DNA from: Lichenostomus cassidix
Lineage: Eukaryota; Chordata; Aves; Passeriformes; Meliphagidae
Direction: 5' to 3'
NCBI GenBank assembly: GCA_008360975.2
Contig: CM039184.1
Location: 54,278,797 to 54,342,796, forward strand
DNA length: 64,000 nt
Shown: positions 36,256 to 49,800 of the stretch, piece after piece
Numbering within the stretch: position 1 is the stretch's first letter
How the letters are laid out: the number at the start of each line of letters is the position of its first letter
Notes under the pieces: model-generated
The model's database searches: none
Told to the model about the DNA's origin: nothing
The model's input: only the letters and a program-made list of their open reading frames with translations
Program-made: the position numbers and the translations under genes

Positions 36256-39194
36256 GGAAAGGATGGTGGAAGATTTAAGCAATATTGGGTCATTTTAAGG
36301 AGTAGTGGGTTAAGTTTACACCCAGATGGTGGAAAGTGGTGGCTGCAGTGCAGATATGCCAGGCTACACTAGCAAATAGATATCTCTCTACACCCCAGAG
36401 TAGCAGAGAATACATACTTTAAATAGATCATTTTCTGTAATAGATCAATACTCTGTTGTTTTACAGATTCAGGTACATATAGTGGTTTGGCTGTCAAAAA
36501 AAATCAATACAGGTATAGTGCCATTTTTGCAGCTGGGGCCAGTGCAAGGGAGCAGGAAGCTATAGCAAAGTGTCTTCTTCAGCTCATCTCCAGCCAAACC
36601 ACTGCTTCTCTAAAATCTCCCAAAATTCATCAAACTTTGCAGGACAGGCAAAGTATTCACCGCTCCACAGAGTGAACAGCTTCTCAACCTTAGAAAGTAA
36701 AAAATATCAACTCTGCAGCAAGGCTGTAATAGGTAAGGGGCTAAAACAAGGGGTTGGTTTCACAGTGTTCAGCTTGATTTTTTCTAATCTGAAATCTTTT
36801 GCATAACTATAGCAACCATGTAGTATATTCACACTTCCAGCTATCTGTGACAAAGAGGGATATCTCTGCTCTTACATGATTTGCTTTTATTGCACACAGA
36901 ACTGATGCTATCCCACAGTATGTTTTGTATGTAATTTAAAAACATTGCTTATAAATTAATAAAAATAAGGTTCTGGAATACTTTTTGGTTTAAGTAAAGA
37001 CATTTTTCTTATCATATTAATCTTCTCTATTACAACTTTCATAAAGGTGCACACACTTTGCTTATTTAAAAGCAATAAATTAAGACTGAGAGAATTAAAA
37101 TGGACTTTCCATGACTAAAACTGACTATGGAAAGGATGTAGCAGAACACTGCCATCTCCAGTTACAGATCATGCACAGAATATACTGAGTGTATTATTCT
37201 GTCACTTACTCAGAATAAATGGAAAACAGGCATGAGCTCTGGCAAAAGGCTCAGACTGACTGCCAGTTCAGAGGCTTGCACACATTTGAGCCTTTGATTA
37301 CAGCTGATTTATTAGAATAAAAACCACCAAAAAACTGATACCACAGAAATAAATAAACCATCGCTCCCCACATACTAGTGTGATCAAGTTGCCATGTCAG
37401 AAAAATCCTTATTACCAGGAATGTTCAATTAAGGATTCTGATCTCTAACTTCAATGCCTTCCCCACTCAGCCTGCATCGGGTATAAGGAAAGGGAGTCTA
37501 CCTTCACATTTTCCTACGTCCTTGCTTTCTACTTGCCTAGGATGAACTTCTGGGATACTTGTAAAGTTCTGTGGGATAGCCTATGACATGCAAATATGTG
37601 CAGAGGGAAGGAACATCCAGGCTGAATCACATGGGCCCATGACCCAGCAGAGGTGGAGGTTTAGACTGAGAGACTGCACCAATGTGGGCTGCTTTTTTTG
37701 GCCAATGTGAAGAGATAAGTGTCATCCAAATACAGTTAAACAAGGAGAACAGATTTGCAGTGGATCAGATAAAGAAGATGACTATGACTGCTGCTACCCA
37801 CTATACAGGGACTGAAAGGACATGAGATAATACCTGTAGAACACATGAAGTGTGAGAATGCATCTCCTGAGAGCTAGGAAAAAACCTCACGAAGTTTGTG
37901 TACCTAATATCACATGATGGCTAGAGCAGAGTTTCTGACTTTGGCTCCAACTAAGGTTTATTGCTGCCACACTCTCCTCCTTACCTCTCCTTTCCATCTC
38001 ACCCGCCGTGGTCGCACTCCAGAGACCTTTTGTCTTCCTGCTTCAGCCACTAAGCCATGCTACATACAACTCTTCCTTCCACATTGGGTTGATATTTTTC
38101 CCTCTGCCACTGCCCCAGACTTAGATTTGAAACTGCTCCTTGCCATTTCCTTGGCTGAAATTTTATCAGAGTTTACTTGAAACACATATTAGCTGTCAGA
38201 TCAGCCACCAAGCTGTAACACTTGTTATTAGTACAGTCTCATGTTCTGGGTATGATTTGTTTGGGAAAAAGTGAGAAATTGAAAGAAGCTGAAAGAAAAG
38301 CAAAACGTATCCAGAGATGGAAAAAATAAATTATGAGCTAAGACCAAGAGAAAAGATAAATATGCATGGCTTGATGAAGTGATATCTGGCTGGAGGAGAG
38401 GAAACACATACCCACAAGTGTATGAATAAACACACAAAAAAAAAAAAAGAAAATGTCTAGCACAGCATTTGGAAACAGTAGCAATAGGGAAGAGAAGAAG
38501 GAAGTATACTGAGATTAAATAATACATATTAGACAGGGAAATTGCTTTCCAAGTAGGAGTCTTACAATAATATTAACATTCTACTTTTAAAACCATTTGT
38601 GGTCTATAATTAACCTTTTAAAAAAATCTTTAAAGATAAAGCCATTACCATTTCACACCAATATATGATTACATCATTTAAAAACATATCACTGCCTGCA
38701 TAAATGACAATTATTTTCAGAGAAGAGAACAAGTAAGAACAACCAATGAGCTAATGGTATGGAACATGTTTTCCTGTATCTCCAGAAAAACCTTGGGTAG
38801 TTTTCTCATTGCAAATATGCATACCGTAAATGCAATTATGGTGAAAGAAGGGCAGAAGAAAAGAAAAAAAAAAAAAGAGTTTTGGAAAATATAAATATTT
38901 AAATTTAATATGTCCCCAAGGAATCAGTTTGACTTTTCTTTGAGGCATATATTTTCAAATTGTCCTGACTTCAAAAATTATAATAATTTTAAATTATCTA
39001 AATATTTAAGTCATATACTCTGGATCACTTAATTTCTTTTTGTTTGTTTGTTTGTTTTAGCTTTGTCTTCAGGCTAATAAAGTAATTATTTATACAGATC
39101 TACTTTCACAAAACCAGTGTTTAATACTGCCAGGGTATGCCTTATACCGGATTTCTGTTAATGATTTATGAACAGTCATTGTAGCCAACACTCT
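36256..39194. other. Non-coding stretch without recognised features
   Basis: About 2.9 kb with no supported gene. There are small poly(A) runs near 38440 and 38865 and a (TTTG)n run at 39039-39057. A pyrimidine-rich open frame at 37914-38180 shows no family match. Confidence 0.5.
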
Positions 39195-39790
39195 TAAATT
39201 TATAGAATTAAAAACCAAGAGATCATAAGGCCATCTAGGTTTATTCTCAGTGAATCATAAATTTCACCATGGCTGGCTCTTAAATTTCACCAGTTTCGCT
39301 GGTTTATATCCAAAACTCATGTTTGACTAAGGTGTATCTTCCAAACTATCCTGAGCACTGACATGAAGGCAAGAGGTGCAGAATCCAGTCCTTCTGACAA
39401 TTTGTGCCAATATTTAATTGCTTGCACTGTTAAAAAATGTGTCTGACTTCTCATTTGAATTTATCTGCCATACAGCCACTGGCTCTTTTTATGCCTTTCT
39501 TCCGATTAAAGAGCCCTTTAGTACCTAGTATATTTTTCCCATGAAGGCACCTGTACACTGTAATCAAGTCACCTCTCAATCTTCTTGTTGATAAGGTAGA
39601 CAGATTGAGCTCTTTTAGTTTCCCACAGTAAGGCATTTTCTCCAGCCCTCAAATCATTTTTGCGGCTCCTTCCTGAGCTCTCTCCCATTTTTCACTGTCC
39701 TTTTAAAAAAGTGGACACTAGCGCTGATGAAATATTCCAGTAGCTGTCTCACCAGTTCCTTATGCTCTTTGCCGTACTTATTCATCCTCT
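39195..39790 (-). mobile_element. Ancient CR1-type LINE, 3' region (about 0.6 kb)
   Basis: Plus-strand text matches the reverse complement of an old amniote CR1/L3-like family: GATCATAAGGCCATCTAGG, ACTCATGTTTGACTAAGGTG, TTAAAAAATGTGTCTGACTT, AAAGAGCCCTTTAGTACC, CACTGTAATCAAGTCACCTC, CAGATTGAGCTCTTTTAGTT, GCGGCTCCTTCCTGAGCTCT and GTGGACACTAGCGCTGATGA. Divergence is far higher than in the 10.3, 28.4 or 35.1 kb copies, so this insertion is much older. The AATTCTATAA near 39200 stands at the element's 3' terminus. Confidence 0.85.
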
Positions 39791-42384
39791 GAAGAAAGGC
39801 AGAGCTAGTCAGAAGGCACCATCTGGTGAGGAAGTCTGACTGGTAGGGGGCAGATTTAAATACTTAAAGAGTAGCAGAGGGGAGGGTGGAATGGGCAAAG
39901 GACATTTAAAGATTGACTTGCTAGACTATGATCATTTTTAGTTTCCCCAGGAGGTTAGTGAATTCTTCTCCCTTGGGCTGCTATTGCCTGTGTTTAAAAA
40001 GGTGAATAGCAGCAGACTATAAAATATGGAAAATGAAAATTTCATTTGGATTACACATGGATGAGGAAAATCAGCATCTGCCTGCTGGAAAACACAGGAC
40101 TAATGGGGATAAGGCAAGCAGGGGACAAAAAAAAAAGAGAAATGCCATGATAGTAAAATAGGAACAGAAAAAATCCACAATAGTCAAAAGACTACAAATA
40201 AGAAGGGGATGCCATGGCCCTAATTGACATTGTAACCTACATTAAAAAAGCATTGGATTACTGAAGGCTCAGAATGCAGGTCCAGTGTTGAAGCTAATAA
40301 CCACCCTGCAAAGCCAATATATGACAGGGGAGACTGATGATTTTGCCCCACTTAGCTCTGCAAATTGCATTACTTAGTGAAAGATCCCTTTTAGAAGCTT
40401 ATAAAGATGTTGAGTAAAGAACAGGATGTAGAACCTGGAGACTGTTTACTTATGCACCCAGCTGCTCATAACTGCTGGGGTAGCTCATGAGAAAAAGACT
40501 GCCAGACAAGCATAAAGCTGGTTGCTGAGATCAGAGGCGACAGTCTGAGCTGTAGATATAAAAGACATGCAAGTCCAAGAGAGAGCTTTCGAATGACTTT
40601 CAGAAGCTGCAGAAGCCAAAAGCACTCTTTTCTCCCCTTCTGCAAGGACTAAAGCATTTATGTCTGGCTCTGCATTCAGCCATGCTTATTCATTCCTTTA
40701 GGATCTTTAGATCTGATTTTTACAATGCATGGTGAGTGAGGAATAAACTTGAAAAGTGCATGATAGCTTCAGTTGTTACAGCAGGATCCTGAGTACTACT
40801 GTGAAGGTATTAGTCCAGGCACAAAATATACTGCCTGAGTTCTTCAGTGACTTTACCTGAAGTAATACCAGCATTGGTTTGTCACTTCTTTAAAAATCAT
40901 CCAAGCAATCAATCCAAGAATTCATTATAAAGGATTTTGAATTCTCTTTGTAAAATTATGCTTCATATAATTTCTTATACTTCCAAGAAAGAAGAGTGCA
41001 AACTACTGTAACACCATTGTTTGTTTCTGACTTATTTATAGAAACATTCAAATACCTAAGGCATGTGCACGTGACACTTTTTGAAAAATAAAAGCTTTTG
41101 TTGTTTATGTCCTTTACTGGAGTTCCCATAGCAGCTGCTAATGTCCATATAAACTTTATTATTCCACACCAATAAATTAGGCAACACAAAGAATATCAAC
41201 AGCAAAAATTAAACTTTAGCTATGAAGAAAGTGAGGGTTTCTAGGAATTCAAGTATTTTCTAGGCCTAACCCAATGGTGTTACAGAGGTTATAAAAAGCA
41301 ATACTTACATAGAAGGATCTGAAAGGCTCTTAAATAGAAAGGATCTTAAATACTGAAACAGGGGGAACATGGTGTGAGACACAAGAGAAGGAATCTTTGC
41401 AAACATTCTTTCCTTGTTTTGCAAACAGCCATTGCAGAGGCATTTTTTCCCCTTTAACTGACAATTAATCCCTTGAGCCTAACACTAGCAAGCACTTGCC
41501 ATACAAATCCAATTCCCTCCAGATTTTATCTCCAGTTCAAGACTGTTGCAAAACCCCTACATTCTGATGCTTCCAAGTCACTTTTATACCTTGTAAATGT
41601 TCCAGGATACACAATTTGAAAATAGAACACAGAATTGTGATAAATATTAGGAAGGTCTTTATTCCGGTATTACTTTACAAAGTAAAATAGTGACACCCAC
41701 AGAGGGTTCATTCTTTCAGGGAATAATAAGGAAAATACACTCAATTGTTACCTTATTGAAAGAAAATTAGATGTAAAAGCAAATTTTAAAGCATTCAAGG
41801 ACATGATAAAATTGATTCTCCTTTTGACAACTTCATTTTCTTATATTTCCTTCTTAAAATAATTTTTAGGGAACTCCAAAAAACTTAATGTAGCTGGTCT
41901 TCTGTTATTCTAGCATGAAGAATTAAAAGCTATGGGTTTTTTTCCAATTTATATGTTCTAAATTTTGTTATATCCAGACAGATGTAGCAAACTTATAGAG
42001 GAATAATGCTTTGCACTTATTTTACTATTTGATAATTGGATTTTTTATTTCCCAGAAATATAATCATCCATCTTTTTGCTGGGCAAATTACTCCACCATG
42101 TAATAGAATTATTAACTCCTCAAAAATCTTCTGCTCAAATATCAGACTTGCTTCAATAGGGATAAGCATCCTTAATATGTTTGAAATAGTAACATTTTGT
42201 ATTTAATTTCCAGCTAGTATATAAGTTCAGTAGATGACTTTCCCATTAGTGTTTTTGAAAGATGCATATCATGCATTCAGGTACATCTTCATATTCTCTG
42301 ATATGAATGTTTATTTCAAAATGTCTTTGTTAGCAGCAGGAATGTGACATTGCACATACAGAGTCAGAATAGGAGAGCAGAAAA
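39791..42384. other. Non-coding stretch without recognised features
   Basis: AT-rich unique sequence, 2.6 kb. No exon or repeat that I can name. Confidence 0.5.
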
Positions 42385-42572
42385 ATCCAGGTACTATTCC
42401 TATTATTATCCCATCTGCTTTTTGACCTTAGCTAAATTACACTGAACTTGTGCTACCTCAATTTCCCTCGTTTAACACTGATATCAAGATATTTCATTCC
42501 CTGTGTAACAAAGCTAAGTACTTCTTTATATAAAAATGGGAGAACTCTTAGTGAAATTGATTCAATGCAAAT
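42385..42572 (+). repeat. MIR SINE, ancient
   Basis: Follows MIR in order: CCAGGTACTATTCCTATTAT, CTGCTTTTTGACCTTAGCTA, AATTACACTGAACTTGTGC, CTACCTCAATTTCCCTCG. That is the MIR core TGTGACCTTGGGCAA...CTCAGTTTCC with many substitutions. The tail beyond 42500 is poorly conserved. Confidence 0.65.
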
Positions 42573-45500
42573 AAGCTAATGCAATGCTATGGTTGAGAAT
42601 CTGAACAGAGAACTCAAAAAATGCAAAGGCAAACTCCCACAGCAATTATAAAGTAGGTCATATTGAATGTATCTCTTAATGCATTGAAGGGGCATATACT
42701 TGCTCAGTAAAAATTGCAGTGGCTTTTGACAACCAGGCACACATGAGTTCAAATCCAATGCACTGTTATAGCCTGAAAGTTGTATTTTCATTTAATAAGA
42801 CTGTATAAGAGATAATGCATTGTTTGCATTATATCCAATCACTTCTGATACTATGCACTATTGATCAATGCTTTCTTTCCTTTTATATTGACATTGTGGC
42901 AGCATATACATGGATCTGCAATGACACTACTTTGTTTGACATTGTAATATTCCCTGTACAGCTGCATTTATATCATTTGCAGCCCTTTAGAATGACAATA
43001 ACTCCCATGAAATCAAATGATGAGCTATTATTATCACAGAAACATAATGAAAAATAACTGGCTCGGAAGCTGGATAGTAATATATTAACTACCCACCCAA
43101 GCATTTCAAAACACAGTTGTTGTTTTTTTTAATACAGTAGATCCTAACTAAGTTTATCTTCTCATTCCTTCTTCTATTTGCCCTTCTAAAAATGTGTCTT
43201 GGAAGAGATCCATTCGTCAGCAATTGTCAAATGAACATAAGGATGATCATATCACAGGTCCATCTATTTAAATAGTCAACAGCAGACACTTAGCCAAATG
43301 AGAAGCAGAGCATTAATACATCCCGTGGAAAGTACTTAGGAACATATGAACATCTTGGGATAAAAGTTGTACCATCACTACTACACTCAATAGCTTTCTC
43401 TCTAATTTTGTAATATCCCCTTTGAACAAATTTTCATAATATTGTTGGTAATTCGCTTTTCCCTAAGAAGAAATATGTTTTCTGTTGTATATTAAAAGGC
43501 AAAATCTCATTTTCTGGAATAGAAATCAGTGACTAAGAAGTGATAGATATCTAAATACAGATGTTTATTCTAATGAACCAAACTTATCTCTCAATTACAG
43601 GAAAGATATATGCCTATATGGAAAAGCTTAGCCAAACTGTATTACATATTAACTTAGATTCTGCTAATAGTGATTCTGTACATAATCCTAAGAAGGCATT
43701 TAGAATGTACTTAATGGGCCTGAGTTATTTTAAACTGAATTATCTTAAAAATGGGAGACATAAATAAAAAACTGTCTCAAAGACACAACACCACCACAGT
43801 ATTTTTTAATGATGTGCCTCTGTGGATTCAGTACATTTACTCCTGAAAGATAACTCCATATGAGGCATGTGGCTTAGAACTGATATCAAATCCAAAGATG
43901 TTATGTGCTAACCACATCTGATTAATTTAAAGTCCCAGTTTTCATAAAAGACTGTTTATTCATCACAAAGGCCAAAATCCTTCCTTTTTATTTATGAGGT
44001 TTTGGGGCTTTTTCCAGTGGAGTTGTCTTTGTCTTTCATCTTGTAAAAAGAAAAAAAAAAAACCCAACAGAATCAAAAGAACTACAGCAGCTACTTCTGA
44101 TGTGGGGATTACATTGTACATGTAAAAATCGTTTCCTACAGGAACTCTCTAACGTGCAGGTGGGCAATAATTACCTTTAACTTTCTGGCCACATAGGTGA
44201 GATTTGGAAACTAGAAGCTGGTTAGCTATTGAAATCTTCAGTTTTTGCTTGCACAACTAAGGCAAACAGCAGCAAAGCTGAAAACTCCTGAATTTTGCTT
44301 CAACAATCCAGTAGCACTGCTAGGCAAAGAAAACAGTATGTCTGTATCAAAACTAATACTCCAAAGAGGTTTCTAGCAGTGACTTAATCATGAGCTATCT
44401 AGCAGTAGTACAACATCCACAGTGCCAAATTACTTAGGTTATCCTCTCTGAGGTAACTAAAGCCTCCCACACAATATCTCCTCTACAGAACAGAAGCTAT
44501 TCTTGTGCTGCAGCTGCTAGTGCTTTTGAAAACTAACAGTTCACTGGGGGCTGGGGTCTGGTTACTTCTGAATCAAAGCACATCCCATGTACTGTGTGAG
44601 GATGTGAAATAATGGCCACACCCCTGTTTCCAAAAAATTTGGACAAACCACTTCTGCGTCACTCAGTCTAGCTATCCTCTTTTTAACACTGCACACAAAG
44701 CTCCTGTGCCTTACCCAATCCTTTCCCCAGGGGCCATCTGATCAGTCCAGAGACAGCTGGCAGCTAATGCATAACTTGTCTTTTAATTCAATTTATTTTC
44801 AATCAAAATCAAGGTAGTACCAATGAAGACATTCACTCACATATCTTTGTTTCAGACATCCTCTTCTGCTGTGCTGGCCAGGCTTCTATTACCCTAATTC
44901 CAGTAGAAATTTCCCAACAAGAGCTCACAAGCTAACAACTGTGGGTTTTTTTTCACTGAAGATACTTTTGTAGGCAGAGAACAGGACATTTTGGAGAAAG
45001 AAATTTTCTGTCATAATTTTGCACTGTAAGACTGCTGGCTAAGAGTTTAAAAAAAAGTGCTCTCTTTCATAGGTTAAAACATTCAAATTAAAGTATTAAT
45101 GCGAAAAAATTATGTATAAACTGACTAAAAAGGAAGTTCTGCTACACAGTGGTAACTGAAACTCCTATTGTCTAAACAGTCTCAGACATCTTTTCTGAGA
45201 AATTATATGTATCTGCTCTTGTCATCATGGGGACTTATAATACTGGCATTTAACTGGAACTTTATGGAATCATAATTGTGTCTTCTGCACATTTTAAAAC
45301 TGCACTAAAAACTGATAAAAATATTGTGTTATCCTAGATATATTTTTATGACTTAAGGGTTTCTCAGTTGTTTATTTTGTCTGGGTTGGTTTGGGTTTTT
45401 AAAAGCTTTGAATCCCCCATAGTATCCACAACAAATTCAGCTTGATTTTAATGCTTCTGCAGTGACTACTGCAAAGCTTCTTAACTTTTACACTATAATG

Positions 45501-46249
45501 CAGTCAATGTATTTATAGTTCTTGAAAATGTCACATGGCAATGTTATGCCAGGGACAGCACATCTCAGAGACTCCTTAATATGTCTGCATTGTTGTATTC
45601 TATTTGTAGAGGCGTTTTTGTCTGCAGCAATGAAGAAACAGAGCTGCTGCTGCAGCTCTTTCAATAACATTCAGCTTATAGTTGACCCAAGGGGCTCACA
45701 TTATGACATCCATATTTAATTTAACAATAAATCATATTTTCATGGACTAGAGTATTGCATTATAACCTCACTGTTTAATGTGCATGGAATGCAGCAAAAG
45801 CAGGCTTGTACGTATCTACAACACAGACTAAATGGTTAGTTCATGAGAGCAAGGTTGGAGTGTACAGTGACAACAATATATAAAGGTTTTATAACAATCC
45901 TTAGAAGTCTGGGAGAAAAAGGACACAAAAAGCTATCCAGAAGGGACTGCATTTAACTTAAAGTTCAATTTTTAAAACCTCCTTAACTGCACCACCTTGC
46001 TTACTGTCAGTTCTAGTTCTGCTCTGCACTTCCCATTGCAGTCAGCATTCTCTGTATCTCATTTTCTCTTCTGCTTCATTCAAGGATATTTAAGGAGAAA
46101 ATTAACACCATCTGAATCTCAAGCTTTACCCATCCTTTTCTCCTCACAATCATTTCTCCTAGTTGCCCTGCATCTTTTACTGCTGACCTTCTAGCTGACT
46201 CCAAATTAAATGTTCATATGTTTCCTATTTACTTCCAAATCTAGTCCTG
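42573..46249. other. Non-coding stretch without recognised features
   Basis: AT-rich, 3.7 kb. Short overlapping open frames only. A poly(A)-rich spot at 44047-44062 has no element attached to it. Confidence 0.5.
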
Positions 46250-46880
46250 CTTGTTCACATTTATTCTTGCTCATCTCCCTCTTATTTGCCTCTGCTCATA
46301 TCACATCACATCATCCTCAACTTCTTTACTTTCTATTTCTACTAACTGCCAGTGCCTACTTCTTGCAGCACTCTGCAACCTAAAATTCACTTAATTATTT
46401 TTTTCCTCCCCATCAGCATTATTAATCTTCGACCAGCCAGACTATGGAATACCTTCAGTGCTCTTCTCCATCAGCTGGCAATAGTTTACCCATATTTGCA
46501 TTGCCTTCCTCCACAGACTTTATAGAACTACATTATCTTTTTTAGAAGGCTCCATTTTTCAAAACTAAGTCTTTTCAACTACCATTTTTTTCTTTGACAG
46601 CCGTGATCTTTAGTCTAGATGTCATCCTTAACATACATTACATAAAATTAAGAAAGAGCAGCTGTAGTAAAAAGCATTTGACTACTCTGACCTATGTTCT
46701 CTTTTTACCTCTCATCCAGCTTTTTGTTCGTCGTCTCTTCATGCATTGTATCTAAATTAGATTTTCAGTCCCTTGGGGTAAGAAGACATCACTTTCATTT
46801 ATCTGTAAAGCAGCATGCATGTTTATGGCTCTGTCGAGGTGCTAAATATGTATATCCACATTTAATAAAATATTGATATT
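46250..46880 (+). mobile_element. L2-like LINE relic with 3' end
   Basis: The best part is 46755-46880: TTAGATTTTCAGTCCCTTGG, then GACATCACTTTCATTTATCT, GTAAAGCAGCATGCATGTTT and ATGGCTCTG, followed by GTGCTAAATATGTATA and AATAAAATATTGATA. That is the L2-type 3' end (AGATTGTAAGCTCCTTGGGGCA...GTAAAGCACC...GCGCTATATAAATAATAATA). The pyrimidine-rich sequence upstream to about 46250, with a CTATGGAATACCTTC segment, is compatible with the L2 ORF2 end, but only weakly. Confidence 0.55.
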
Positions 46881-49800
46881 TTTATCTATTCATATATTGC
46901 AGAAGCAACATGGCAGCAGTTGTACACATCTATAATAACAATGATATGATTTATAGTAGCTGCATGCTGTTCTCTATTTCCTAGTTCGTATTTACATTGC
47001 TCTTCCTATTCTTGTTAACTAACTGAAAAATAGAAATCTCTATTTTCTCTGACACTGTTGATGTATTAATTCAGGACTGTTCCTGCCCTCCAAAATCTTG
47101 TAATTTTAACAGTCTTGATGACAGTAAAAATTGTAGGAATTTTGGACTTGTAGCTTGAGAGGCATTGAAGTACTCTGATTTTCAGAGTACTAGAGCACAG
47201 CTCTTTCTAAAAAGAGATCTTGAAGATCTTGAAAAGAGAAAGTCCTTATTATTTTGAAAATTTTTGGCTGAAAAAATTAACATAACTAGTGTAAATATGT
47301 ATCTTAAAAGCTAGGAAGGTTTTTTAATGAAAAGAAAGATAAAATGGTGACATTATCAATCTAATTAAAAGATACTAAAATATTTCTAATAATAAATACA
47401 GTAACAAACTGTAGATATACACTTCTTTATAGTCAACCCTACTTATTTCTTGGTTAGTCAAAAAAGTAAGTAGGTGTTTAAATCACACTGCAAAATCCAC
47501 AGTCTCTGGTCATGACTCAGAGTCCCTTGCACGAATGAGTCTGTACTAATAATTTCAAAAGTTAGCTCAAAAGATAAGGAATTATTGTAGAGTAGACACT
47601 GTATGCAAAGCAATTAAACTGTTATGCTTCATGTAACACTTAATAAATAGTTAAGCATTTAAGCGCTGAATAAAGTGAACATCTTTGAGTATCCTGCTTT
47701 GCATCAATCTGAGCTGAAAACTTGAAATGGGTTGCTCATTTGTGGGTCATTACATGTGGAGTGGCCTTGACAAACTGTTTACTCAGAGTAGCAGGTACAA
47801 AGTTACATGAGGATAATGTTAATGACCTATCTTCATGGAGTGCCTTGCAGCTGATGGATTTAACAGCTATATTATATTTGCATAGAGGGACCCATTTCAG
47901 CCAGCATCCCACCATGCTATTTTATCAGATAAAATTATAAACTTAATGCCAAACTGCATCCATTATTAAACCTGTGTAAGTTTGCATTACACTCAGACCA
48001 CATACTCATTTAAAAGTTTTTTTTGGACTGAACAAATTGTAAAGGTAAATTTTACTCAATTCTTGATGTCTTCCAATAGGCATCTACCTCCAAGCTAGTC
48101 TCATTCATTTGTTACTATGCATAAAGAGAACTGTGTCAACAAATGCATTAAAGTGGGATTCATCAGACCTACCCTAAATATTTACTCCAGGATAAGCTGT
48201 TGTACATTCTAAAACATTGTCAAACAACTCGATTTGGTAAATAAATTCCATTTCATCACTGAGAATCCAGTGTTTATTAATTTCTTCTCATCTTCAGAGA
48301 AAGTAAAATCCAGATATCTTGTCTACAAACCTCAAAGTAAACAAAATTCCTTGATAAAATTGCTGTCCAATGCCAACTATTAGTCTCCAGACATGGCTTG
48401 GGGCCAGATATAGAACAGCCAAGCAAGTGCTCTCCAAAGACAGCAGGTAGATGGCCTGTCTGCTTCTGATAGAAAGAAGACCTACCAGTTGGTTTCAGCG
48501 CTAGAAAAAGGTCCTGTGCATCTTCTACTTAGTTGTACAAAAGGAGGTAATCGGTATGGATTTTTGCATAATTGCAACTCTAAAGGAAGAGAAAGAAGCT
48601 GGAAAGGAAGCTTTTAAGTGAACATATTAACAAAAGCAAGGATAAGAGAAAGAATATAAACAGCAAAAGTAAATAATAAGAATGTCAATGGAAAAATGGC
48701 TACAACAAATTATTGAACTATGATTTGACTTTCATAATTGCAATCACTTTGGACAAATACAACAGGGATACTAGCTGTTATCAAAATGAACTGACATCTT
48801 AAAATGCATTTCACTTGCTACACAGAGAGAAGATCTACTTCCAGTAAATTACTTTAGAGAATACTACCAACAGAAGAAAGGTATGGAAAGAATTTCCAGA
48901 AGACTGGAAATTGGACCAATACAAAAACTATAGGTAAAGCATAAAAACAGAGTTTTGCCAGTGCTGAACATTTTTTACCACCTTGACATAAAGGCAGAAG
49001 CTGAGTTATAATGACTTAATGACCATGTACAGGAATTAGTTGTTACACAGACCTCACTGTGAGGGAAGTTCTATTCTGTAAGGAAATTATGAGATGCAAT
49101 GGTCAGGTTTTTAGGTGCACTCAACTTGACATCCTGCAAATGACAAGTATGAATTATAGGCACTTTTGAAAGTGGTTGCTCTGCTCAATGAAGAACTTTG
49201 ACCTTACAAAACAAGTTTAGAAATAATGAACGTATGAAGCACCTTTCCTTTTGTTTCCACAGCAAGATTAAAACTACTTGCTTTCCTTTCAGCTAAACAT
49301 TTTTTTTCTAATCATATCACTTTACTCAGATCTACATAAGTTTTACCTTCAAGAATCATTGGTCATTGCTGAATGCAAATAAGCACAGACTAAAATTATA
49401 TTAAGTTTGCAGAATTGATCTTTCATAATTTTAAATGTTGACTTTTAAAATTTCCTGTAAAATCAGTCTGAAATACTCCCATCATTGACTGTCATCAAGT
49501 AGAGCAGGGTCACTTTGGGAAAACCCATTCTAAGTGATGTAAATTATAGGGTTATTATATGTATCCTAGAACAAGTGAGAGCAGAAGTTTTATTCAGAAC
49601 AGATGTAAGAAAGCCCATAAAATCAGATGCATTACCCTCTATCTTTTCTAAGCTACAAACTAAAACTAGTTTTCATCAAACTGCACTGACCCTATTAACT
49701 TAATTTTCCATGAAGTGACCTTTTATGACTAACAATGGAAAAGCAAAACTGTGCAAATATCCATGAAGACAGTGAAATTACATATTTTAATGAGAAGACT

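Noticed and set aside
36020..36372. Plus-strand frames with long alternating Ile-Tyr runs
   Set aside because: Direct translation of the (TA)n microsatellite.
37914..38180. 88-codon pyrimidine-rich plus frame, considered as an L2 piece
   Set aside because: Could not place it in order on the L2 consensus; composition alone makes it look similar.
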